Assembly: GCA_030425205.1 (NCBI GenBank)
Contig: JAUIAP010000014.1
Coordinates: 1 to 64,000 of the forward strand
Length of the DNA: 64,000 nt
Source: Anaerolineae bacterium
GTDB lineage: Bacteria > Chloroflexota > Anaerolineae > Promineifilales > Promineifilaceae
Reading direction: 5' to 3'
The notes beneath the pieces were generated by a model. That model had not been told where the DNA came from. It made no database searches and was given only the letters and a program-made list of their open reading frames with translations. Below are positions 17,136-26,500 of this stretch, one piece after another. The translations under genes and the position numbers were made by a program. How positions within the stretch are numbered: the first letter of the stretch is position 1; each line of letters opens with the position of its first letter.

Positions 17136-20100
17136 ATGAGTGAGACGCTGCATGTGCGCTTAATCGGCCGATCCACCATCACCATCGGCGCATCCCCTCT
17201 GCACTTTCGGGCGCAACGGGCGGTCGTGCTGATTGCGTATTTGGCAGTGACGCGACAAGCGTTTAGCCGCGAGACGGTCGCCACATGGCTCTGGGATGAC
17301 CGCACGCAGAAGCAATCAATGGCAAATATGCGGCGACTGTTGGCGCGAATGCCAGCGGAGATTAAGCCATATCTGCGGGTGGACAATCAGGCGGTGGGGC
17401 TGGACTTTGATCGGCCGATTTCTGTCGATCTGTGGGCATGGGAAACGGCTATTGCAGAGCGAGATATTGCGACCCTGCAAACCCTCAGCAAACAGTTCCA
17501 GCCTAAATTGCTGGACGGCGTGCTCATTCGTGACAGTTGGGGGGTCGATGAATGGATCATCGCGCAGCAAGCTCGCTGGCAGCAGACGACGCTGGCCGCC
17601 TTTCGTCAGTTGAGTCAGCACGCGCTCCACCATCGCCAAATCGAAGACGGCATTCGCTATGCGCGACAATTGGTTGCAATTGATTCGCTACTTGAATCAT
17701 CCCATCGCCTCTTGATGCGGCTCTATGTGCGCGGTGGACAACGCACGCTGGCGTTGCGCCAATTTGAGCAGTGCCGCGACGTGCTGCAAGCTGAATTCGG
17801 CATCATGCCCGATGCGGAGACGATTGCGCTGGTTGAGCGGATTCGCCATGCAAACGCCACACCGCCGCATGTTGTGCCTGTGCCAAATGGGGCATTTATC
17901 GGCCGAAAAACCCTCCGCGCCTATCTACAAGCCCAACTCGACAAATCAGATTGTCGTCTCCTCACGCTGACAGGTATGGGCGGGGTCGGCAAAACACGCC
18001 TTGCCATCCAAATCGCTGACGAGCGCAAGGGGGATTACCTCAACGGCATCTACTTCACCTCGCTGACCGCTGCCAGCACCCAAGCGAGCATTGTGGATGC
18101 GCTGATCGATGCGCTCAACTTTGTCGCCAGCAGCAATCGTCCGCGCAAACGGCAATTGCTCGAACATTTGCAAGACCGCGAAATGTTGCTGATCTTGGAC
18201 AACTTCGAGCAGATTATCGACGCAGGTATGCCATTGATCCAAGAAATTTTAGAACGCTGCCCGCGTCTGCAACTGCTGGTCACCAGTCGGGAACGGCTGC
18301 ATCTTGGGGCAGAGTGGCGCGTTGCGGTGGGCGGCATCACGCGGCGCGAGGATGCGGTTGCGCTATTTTTGTTGCACGCGCAGAAGCAGGATCGACAATG
18401 GTCGCAGGTGGATGATGACGAAGTGGAAATTTGGGAGATTTGCCAGTTGATCGAAGGGTTGCCTTTAGGGATCGAGTTGGCGGCGGGGGCGTTGGCGTAT
18501 CATTCGTTGGGGCAAATTTCGGCCGAAATCCGCAACAACGTCAATTTCCTACAATCCAACCAGCGCGATAGAGAAAGCCGTCACCGCACCGCTTACGCCA
18601 TCTTTCGCTATTCATGGGAGTTGTTGTCTCCAGAGGAACAGGCGACGTTTGCACAATGCGCTTGTTTTCGGGGTGGCTTTTCGGCCGATGCGGCCCGCGC
18701 CGTCATCAACGCCCATCCCGCCATCCTGCACGCCCTTGTTGATAAATCGCTCCTGCAAATCAGCGCATCAGGTCGCTACCATTTGCACGAACTGTTGCGT
18801 CAATTTGCGGCGGGGAAAGTGGCTGATCGTGCGGCAGTGGCGGAGAAGATGGGGGGATATTTTTTGCGCTTTTTGCGGGAGCAGTATGCAGCGGGGTGGT
18901 TGGGGGGGATTTCGGCCGAATGGGACAACATCCAAGCCGCATGGCGCTGGGCGATTCAACACCAACGCTGGGACGCGCACAACGACGCAATCGACGCGCT
19001 CAACCAATACTGCTATCGACAAAACAGATTCCAAATCGGGCTGGAGCTATTCACGGCAGCGGTCGCGGCGACGACAGACAAACAGACCCGCCCCCGCTTG
19101 CTCATTCGTCAGGCGAACTTTTTCGTATTGATGGCACAATATGACGACGCAATCGCGGCGTTGCAGGAAGCCGAACAACTTCTATTTCATGCAGATGCAC
19201 CCGTCGAAACCGCTATCTATTATCAAATTCTCGGTCATATCGCCGCTGCCAAAAGCGACTATGTTGCCGCCCGATCCGCGTTTCAGACGAGCCTCGCCCA
19301 CTGTGCAGATGTAACAAGCGCGCACAATCCAACCTATGTCCGCCTCTTGCTTGTCAAACCGCTTTACTATCTCGGCGACCATGCCGAAGCTCTCAACTTA
19401 GCCCAACAAGTCGTGGCAGAGTTCCAAGCGCAAGGGGATGATTTCTACCTCGCACGGGCGCAAACGCGGCTGGCCGACATCATGGACAAACAGGGGGATT
19501 GGCAAGGTGCAGAGGCGTTGCTCAACCAAACGCTAGAACAGCAGCGCGTATTGGGGGATGAAGTCGGGATGGGAAAGACGTATGGATTGCTTGCGGATAA
19601 GGCGGTCTGGAAAGATGATTTTGAGCGCGGCATCTACTATACCGAGCAGTCGCTGGCGATCCACTACCGCATCGGCGCACCGCTTTCGATTGCGATCCAG
19701 CTCGGCAATCTCGGAACCTACTACCATGAGTTGAAGCAGTACGATAAGGCGCAATCGCTCTATGCCGAAAGTTTGCGGCGCAGTGAGCAGATTGGGGATC
19801 GTATGGGAATGGTGTTCACGATTCAGAACATGGCAGAGCTATGCGAATGGCAAGGAGAGGTGGCGCAAGCGGTCACATTCTGGGAGCGTGCATTGCCTAT
19901 CGCGCTTGATATTCAGGCTGAAGACCGCATCCTGCACGCCATTGCTGGCATCGCGCAAACAAAAATTTTGCCGCAATCCCCGCAACGTGCCTACGATCTG
20001 CTGCATTTTGTGCGCCACCATCCCGCATCTGTCCCCGAAACGCATCGCTATCTCGCAGACAGCTTGAGCGCGTTGCAACATGACGCTGCATCTCCCTTGA

Positions 20101-20138
20101 CGCTTGAACAAGCTATCGCGTATTGTCAGCATTCTTGA
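17136..20138 (+). CDS. SARP/AfsR-like STAND regulator with TPR
   Basis: About 1000 residues. The N-terminus is an OmpR-like winged helix (HVRLIGRSTITIGASPLHFR) followed by a bacterial transcriptional activator domain (about 95-240, ending QFEQCRDVLQAEFGIMPDAE). Next come an NB-ARC-type ATPase with GMGGVGKT (about 280-287), LLILDNFEQ as Walker B and GLPLGIELAAGAL, and long TPR-like repeats (about 620-960). Such proteins couple ATP and ligand or partner sensing to promoter activation. The start at 17136 is chosen from the leaderless promoter. Four to six TCGGCCGA copies lie inside. It is divergent, with only about 100 nt between, from the small protein/beta-helix pair it may control. Confidence 0.9.
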   Translation: MSETLHVRLIGRSTITIGASPLHFRAQRAVVLIAYLAVTRQAFSRETVATWLWDDRTQKQSMANMRRLLARMPAEIKPYLRVDNQAVGLDFDRPISVDLWAWETAIAERDIATLQTLSKQFQPKLLDGVLIRDSWGVDEWIIAQQARWQQTTLAAFRQLSQHALHHRQIEDGIRYARQLVAIDSLLESSHRLLMRLYVRGGQRTLALRQFEQCRDVLQAEFGIMPDAETIALVERIRHANATPPHVVPVPNGAFIGRKTLRAYLQAQLDKSDCRLLTLTGMGGVGKTRLAIQIADERKGDYLNGIYFTSLTAASTQASIVDALIDALNFVASSNRPRKRQLLEHLQDREMLLILDNFEQIIDAGMPLIQEILERCPRLQLLVTSRERLHLGAEWRVAVGGITRREDAVALFLLHAQKQDRQWSQVDDDEVEIWEICQLIEGLPLGIELAAGALAYHSLGQISAEIRNNVNFLQSNQRDRESRHRTAYAIFRYSWELLSPEEQATFAQCACFRGGFSADAARAVINAHPAILHALVDKSLLQISASGRYHLHELLRQFAAGKVADRAAVAEKMGGYFLRFLREQYAAGWLGGISAEWDNIQAAWRWAIQHQRWDAHNDAIDALNQYCYRQNRFQIGLELFTAAVAATTDKQTRPRLLIRQANFFVLMAQYDDAIAALQEAEQLLFHADAPVETAIYYQILGHIAAAKSDYVAARSAFQTSLAHCADVTSAHNPTYVRLLLVKPLYYLGDHAEALNLAQQVVAEFQAQGDDFYLARAQTRLADIMDKQGDWQGAEALLNQTLEQQRVLGDEVGMGKTYGLLADKAVWKDDFERGIYYTEQSLAIHYRIGAPLSIAIQLGNLGTYYHELKQYDKAQSLYAESLRRSEQIGDRMGMVFTIQNMAELCEWQGEVAQAVTFWERALPIALDIQAEDRILHAIAGIAQTKILPQSPQRAYDLLHFVRHHPASVPETHRYLADSLSALQHDAASPLTLEQAIAYCQHS

Positions 20139-20298
20139 GCAGTGCCGGACTCGTCGCGGTGAGTACGCTGAATAGCGAGAGTAGAACAAACCGCCTGCGT
20201 TAATTGGAAGAATGCCTATGATCAGCCTAACATTCACTTCATCTTTGCCAAACCGACTTGTCACGCTTGCAATGTGCGTGCGAAAGCGCGTTCTTGAA

Positions 20299-23200
20299 TT
20301 AAGTCAAGCAGACAGTGCGATATAGGTTTTGCAAACGTTGGTTTTTGGGTATGCAATTACGATAGGCGCGTTTGTGCGCGTCATCGGTGATGTGGGAAAG
20401 GTGACGCATGAAGCGCTTGTGTCCATGCTCAAGAAGCAAAACCGCACGCGGATCATCGTTGGCCGTCAGAACGTGATACCCGATAAGAATATGCTTCGTC
20501 TCACCGTACATGCAGATTGGATCGGCCAGCAGCTCGTCAACGAATGCAGAAATTAGCGACTGGGCTTTGCCATTTTCGCCACGCTGCAGCGCAATGTGGC
20601 TCAACTGAAACCGCGCCCAGTGCTGCAAGAAGTACGGCAATCTGTGTGCTTCAGCCAAATTTTCCAACTTGCGGAGCGCGTCCGTTGCCGCATCTAATTC
20701 GTCCCGAATGCTCAACGTCACCCCGCGTGCCCACAGCATCACGCCCATGTAAAACGCCATCCCCTGCTGCTCGGCCAGCGCGAACGTCTCATCGCTGTAT
20801 GCTAGCACGTCCGCAAATGATTCGCGCAGAATAAGGCTCATGGTGAGTGATGTCTTGGCGAGAATTTCGGCGAGCTTGTTATCAATCGCGTAACAAAGGT
20901 CAATCGCGGTCTGGAAATCATCGCTGGCTTGCGCGAAGTAACCGAGCCGTGAATACGCCCTTCCGCGCATCGAGAAGGCCAGCGATTCATCATACGGGTT
21001 GCCGATCTTTTGGCTCATCGCCAACCCCTCGTTTGAGAGACGCAGCGAGTCGGTGAGGTGGAGCGTTTGGGAGCGGACAAGGGCGAGAATGTTGACAGCG
21101 TGCGCTTCGATGATTTTGTTGCCAGACTGCTGAGCGAGAACGACCGCTTTTTCGGCCGATTTTGCCGCCTCATACGGCGACACCGCAAACGCCGTCATCT
21201 CGGCGAGGTTGGTCAAAATTTCGGCTTCGGTCGCGTATGTGTCGCTCCCCGCGCACGCCGCCAACCCTTGATGAAGTTTTGGGATGGCCTGAATAAATTG
21301 CCCTTTTGCCCGCAGTGAGCGTCCCCAACTGCAAAGGCTGGCAGCGATCAGCGGTTGGTCTTCGTTGGCTTGGGCGATGAGATGGGCGGCTTCGGCCGAT
21401 TTTAGACTCGCATCGTGCTGCGCTTGCCACATGCGAAACGTCGCACAGCCGTGATACAGCCGTGCGATGAGCCAGTCGTCCCCGTCGTCATCGAACGCCT
21501 CAATTGTCTCTTCAAACAGCCGAATGCCCTGTGCATAGCGTGCCGTAAGCTGGAAGAAATGGGTCAGCGCAGTGACCGCCTCGCATAGTGGCGCGGTCTC
21601 ATTTTGTGTGACCTGCCAGCGCCACGCGGCGGTCACGTTGGGCAGGTCGGCAGCGATGATGGCACTGGCGGCGCGCGCATCGAGGCTAATCAACTGCTGT
21701 TCGAGTTGGGCGACAAGCGCGAGATAATAATCGGCGTGGGCTTGGCGGATCGGGTGGGGATCGTGGATTTTTTCGGCCGAAAATTCCCGCACCAACTGAT
21801 GCAAACTGTAGCGCGGCTTGCCGCCATCCGCCGTGCGCTCACTGCCGAGCAGCGACTGCTCGACCAGCCGCCGCAAATCATGCACGCTTGCCCCTAGCAC
21901 GCTCCGCGCCGCCGCCACATCGAATCCACCTTCAAAAATCGTTGCGTGCGCCAAAATCTCTTGCCGCTGTGGCGTTTGCAGGAGCCATGAGTGCTCAAAA
22001 ATCGCGCCCAGACTGCGGTGTCGAGCGGGCGTATCGAGCAGTGAGCTTTCGAGAAAGCTATAGGCGTGGTCAATTTCGGCGCGGATGTGGTCGAGGTCGA
22101 GCGTGTTGATCCACGTCGCCGCCAATTCGAGCGCAAGCGGCACGCCGTGTAGTTGCTCACAAATTTTTGCGCCGATTGCCATGTTGGTCGGCGTGAGTTC
22201 AAAGTCGGGCGTGATGCGGCGAATCGCGTTCCAGAGCAGGTCGCTTGCCTCGTGCAGATTGGTCAGACCAGTGAGTGGATAGCGATTTTCGGCCGCAATC
22301 CCCACGACGTCCCGCGATGTGACGAGCAGCTTCACATCACCCGCCTGATAAAGCAGGCGGGACAAGAAGCCGAGCCTGCCAGAAAGTTGCTCCACGTTGT
22401 CCAGTACGAGCAGCAATTGGCGGTCGCGCAGGTGGTCGATCAGCTGCGTCAGCATATCCTCCCCCTGTGACGGCAGTGCGAGGGCGCGATGAATTTTAGT
22501 AATTGCATCCCGCTCCGTCTGCGCCGTGACGAGCGGCACGAAGTAAACGCCGTGTGGGAATTGGGCGTGGGTTGTGCCGCGTGCCACGTCGAGGGCGAGG
22601 CGTGTCTTGCCGATGCCGCCTGCGCCGAGAATCGTCACCATGCGGCAGTCGTGCAGACGGTCGAGCAGACGGGTACGCTCCGATTTTCGGCCGATAAACG
22701 GTGTCACCTGCGCTGGAAAATGGTGCAAGGTCGCTGGATTGCCCTCCGCTCGCAGCATCGTTTGCCGTGCCAACGCATCGAGCGGATCGAGCGTTTGCAA
22801 CACCTCCGCGTAGCGTACCTTTTCGGCTAATGACAGGGACGGGTCGACGAGCGCGCGACGCAGCAGGTCGGCGCGTTGACGAACGAGAGCAGCGCGTTGG
22901 TCGGCAAGCCAGTCGTTGAAAAGTGGGCTGTTTTTGAGGTAGAAGCCAGCGGCAAGTTCGCCGTGGGCAAGTTCGCCGTTGGCGAGGGTGAGCGGGGGCA
23001 CGTCACTTTGTAGTCCGACCGCTTGCTGGAACTGTTGGTAGTCAGAATGCGCTCCTGCGCCCTGCGGATCGGCCGCAATGAGCCCAATCTGCTGCCGTGT
23101 CGCCGTCACGATGTCATCCGCCGCCTCCCCCAGCAGCTTTTTCAGCCGCGACAAACAACGCCGCAAATTGCGCCGCGCTGCCGCGTCCTCTACCTCTGAC

Positions 23201-23361
23201 CAGAGCAGGCTGGCGGCATGAGCGCGATCAATCGTCAGCGTCGGCTGCACGGCGAGCAAGAGCAGGAGGGCGCGCACGCGCTCGGTGGGGAATCGGCCGA
23301 TTAGCTCTCCGTCGAGAGCCACCGAAAAACCATCCAATACGCGAATCATCAGGCGAGACAT
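20299..23361 (-). CDS. SARP/AfsR-like STAND regulator with TPR
   Basis: 1020 residues from ATG 23361. The order is a winged helix (MIRVLDGFSVALDGELIGRF), an activator domain (to about residue 205), an ATPase with GAGGIGKTRLAL, LLLVLDNVEQ and GVPLALELAATW, then a TPR-like C-terminus of about 450 residues. It is of the same class as the gene at 17136, the two lying tail to tail. The frame is open to 23403, but TACAAT lies 9 nt before ATG 23361, so the longer start is unlikely. Several TCGGCCGA copies (21152, 21392, 21773, 22687, 23293) are read on this strand as Ser-Ala-Glu or Ile-Gly-Arg. Its target may be the divergent beta-helix gene at 23531. Confidence 0.9.
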   Translation of the reverse strand: MSRLMIRVLDGFSVALDGELIGRFPTERVRALLLLLAVQPTLTIDRAHAASLLWSEVEDAAARRNLRRCLSRLKKLLGEAADDIVTATRQQIGLIAADPQGAGAHSDYQQFQQAVGLQSDVPPLTLANGELAHGELAAGFYLKNSPLFNDWLADQRAALVRQRADLLRRALVDPSLSLAEKVRYAEVLQTLDPLDALARQTMLRAEGNPATLHHFPAQVTPFIGRKSERTRLLDRLHDCRMVTILGAGGIGKTRLALDVARGTTHAQFPHGVYFVPLVTAQTERDAITKIHRALALPSQGEDMLTQLIDHLRDRQLLLVLDNVEQLSGRLGFLSRLLYQAGDVKLLVTSRDVVGIAAENRYPLTGLTNLHEASDLLWNAIRRITPDFELTPTNMAIGAKICEQLHGVPLALELAATWINTLDLDHIRAEIDHAYSFLESSLLDTPARHRSLGAIFEHSWLLQTPQRQEILAHATIFEGGFDVAAARSVLGASVHDLRRLVEQSLLGSERTADGGKPRYSLHQLVREFSAEKIHDPHPIRQAHADYYLALVAQLEQQLISLDARAASAIIAADLPNVTAAWRWQVTQNETAPLCEAVTALTHFFQLTARYAQGIRLFEETIEAFDDDGDDWLIARLYHGCATFRMWQAQHDASLKSAEAAHLIAQANEDQPLIAASLCSWGRSLRAKGQFIQAIPKLHQGLAACAGSDTYATEAEILTNLAEMTAFAVSPYEAAKSAEKAVVLAQQSGNKIIEAHAVNILALVRSQTLHLTDSLRLSNEGLAMSQKIGNPYDESLAFSMRGRAYSRLGYFAQASDDFQTAIDLCYAIDNKLAEILAKTSLTMSLILRESFADVLAYSDETFALAEQQGMAFYMGVMLWARGVTLSIRDELDAATDALRKLENLAEAHRLPYFLQHWARFQLSHIALQRGENGKAQSLISAFVDELLADPICMYGETKHILIGYHVLTANDDPRAVLLLEHGHKRFMRHLSHITDDAHKRAYRNCIPKNQRLQNLYRTVCLT

Positions 23362-23370
23362 AACCCCCCC

Positions 23371-23376
23371 ATTGTA
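23371..23376 (-). promoter_or_regulatory. -10 hexamer TACAAT, leaderless start
   Basis: On the minus strand TACAAT is followed by seven G, two T and the ATG at 23361: a 9-nt gap that puts the RNA start at or just before the ATG. The G-run could otherwise act as a very unusual ribosome-binding site. Confidence 0.5.
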
Positions 23377-23530
23377 ACGTGATTTGTGCCTGACTGCGAC
23401 CAACGCGGGTGGTCTGCAACGCTACTCGTGTCTATCTGCAACGTTTTTGCAACGCTCCCATTGTTATCCTCAAGGGTGATGTGAAGAAGTGCATCACATC
23501 ATCGACAGGATCAATAAAGGAGTCTTCAAA

Positions 23531-26500
23531 ATGCGTTTGACACGTCCTGATTTACAACACACTTTTTTGCCGTCAAGATGGCAGATCATCTTGCTGCTAC
23601 CGGTATTGGTTTGCTTACTATTGGCCGGGCTGATAGCAACATCCGTCGGCGCGGAACCACAAGCGCCAGCCCCGCAAGCATCCCCCACACCGCCGCCGCC
23701 GTGCGTTTTCCCGCTAGATGCGGCAACCGAAACGGAGCTAGATTTTGCCATTGACTGCTTCAACGCAGTCACAACGGCGGGCAGCTACACCATCAGCATC
23801 ACTGGGGACATCAGCCTGATAACCAACACGCACACCATCAGCAACGCAACGGCGGGCGTTGACCTGCAAATCGCGGGGAATGGCAACACGCTCGACGGGC
23901 AGGGCGCGGCACGCAGCGGCTTCGCAGTGGCGCAGGATACCCGTGTAACGATTAGAAACCTCTCGATGGTGAACGGTATGCTCCCCTTGGGAGAGGGTGG
24001 CGAGTTTGGTGGGGCTATCCTCAATGATGGGGGTGATGTGACTGTCACAGACAGCACGCTTTCCAGCAATCAAGCTGCTGCTGGTGGCGCAGTTGCCAGC
24101 ACGGGCGGCAGTTTGACGATTAACGGAACAACCACGCTTGGCAACAATTTTGCAAACCTCGGTGGCGCAGTGGCTAACCTTGGATTGCTGACGATTGATG
24201 GAACGACATTGCGTGACAACAGTGCCGACCCGCTCGAGGGTGGCGCAATTTACACCATCGCGCCGCTCACCCTCACCAACGCGACGTTGCTGAGCAACAC
24301 GACGACGGCGGCGGGTGGCGGTCTGTGGAGCAATAGCACGACGGTCATCATTGGCACGACCATCATCAGCAACACGGCTGGTGGCAATGGGGGTGGCGTG
24401 CATGTTGAATCGTCGGGCAGTGCGGAGATTGTGGGGACGGAGATTGTGGGGAATTCGGCCGATCAAGGCGGTGGCATCTACAACCAAGACACACTCACCT
24501 TGACCAACAGCACGGTCAACGAAAACGTTGCTGAATTTGGTGGGGCTGGCCTCTTCCTCCTCGCTGGCACGACCGAGATCAACAACACCCAAATCATCAG
24601 CAATACCAGCGAGAGCGGAGCCGGCGGCGGCATTGCCAATGACAGCAACGACCCGAATGCGCTTGGCGGCACACTCATCATCCGTAACAGCGAGGTGAGT
24701 AGCAACACCGTCACGACCAACAGTGGCGGTGGCGGTATCTACAACTACAACGGCGATGTGACGCTGATCGACAGCGCTGTGAACAACAATAGCGCACCGG
24801 TCACTAGTGGCATCTACAGCACGGGCAGCGCAGACGCACCTGCCTCGCTAACCATCCTGCGCTCGACCATCGCCGACAATATGGGAGGATGGACAGGCGG
24901 TATCGAGAGTCGCGGCTTTGGCGCCACACACATTAGCGACTCACTCATCCGCGGCAACAGCGGCACCGACTACGGTGGGTTCAAAAATTTTGCGACGGCA
25001 ACGCTGACCAATACCACCATTAGCGGCAACACGGCTGGCCCAGTCGCGGAGGATGACGCACGTCGCGTTGAGAATGCGTTGGGCGGCGGTGTTGCGGTGG
25101 GTGGCATTTTCAATTTCAATGCGATGACGTTGACGCATGTGACGATTGTGGGGAATGGATCGGCCGATGTCGGTTGCTGTAACGATCAGTTTGTCGGTGG
25201 ACTCGCCGCTTTCAACGGCACGATGACGGTCAGAAACAGCCTGATCGCAGAGAACACGGCCAGCACAGATAACCCGTCGTACAGCGAGCATCCTGCTTGC
25301 CTTATTGATAGCCGCGCGACGTTTGTCGCCAGTGGTGACAGCATCGCCGACGATGCAGAATGCACCGACTTTACCATCGTCGCCGATGTGCAGGTAGTAG
25401 ACGAGTTGGCCGACAATGGTGGAAACACGCAAACCCACGCGCTGCAAGCGGCAAGCCCCGCGATTGATTTGGGCGATAGCGCGACCTGCGCCGCCACCGA
25501 TCAGCGCGGCGTGGCGCGACCCACAGACGGCAACGGGGATGCTGTCGCGCAGTGTGACGCGGGTGCATACGAGGCTCCTGCGGTTCCCGCCGCCAACTTC
25601 TACATCGACGATGCACAGGTGGTCGAGGGGGACAGCGGCACGGTTGAGATGACGTTTAACATCACGCGCAGCAGCAGCATCTTGACGAGTACGGTGGTTG
25701 TCTCAACGACGGACGACACGGCGACGGATGGGGTCGATTATGTCGGCCGATCCCAAACCATCACCTTCCCCATCGGCACGCTGACACAACTGGTGACGGT
25801 GACAGTGTCGGGCGATACTGTGATCGAGCAGGATGAAACGGTGACGGCGACTTTGAGCAACGTGGTCAACGGTGTGATTGCCGACGACAGCGCCGTTGGC
25901 ACAATCCTGAATGATGACGCGGCGGTTATCACGATTGGAGACGTGACGGTGAATGAGAACGTGGGGAGTGCGACGCTGGTTGTGACACAATCGGCCGAAA
26001 TTCAACCCTACGCGGTCACATTCGGCACGTCCGACCCCATCAACATAGCCGCCAACCAGACCGTAACGCCCTACCCATCCGAACTTATCGTCTCAGGACT
26101 GCCCAGCAGCCTCAACGATGTTAACGTCCGTCTCGACGGGCTGGCACATGCGGCACTGCGCGATATTTCGATTCTGCTGCAAAGCCCATCTGGCACCTAT
26201 GTTAGCATCTTAAACCGACGTGGACAGGATTTTGTTAACGTCAACGTTGACGTGCTGTTTGATGACGAAGCGAGCAATCCGCCGCTGCAATCCACTGCTC
26301 CCGTCAGCTCTGGCACCTATCGACCCAGCGGCGCGAAGTGTACAGATCCCTTCTCCGCGCCCGTGCCAAGTCAACCCAACTGCAATACAACGCCAGCCGT
26401 CCAGTGGGAAACGGCGCTGTCAGCCCTCGATGGCGAAGACCCGAACGGCACTTGGAAGCTTTACATTCACGATCAGTTTAATGGCGACGGCGGTTCTCTG

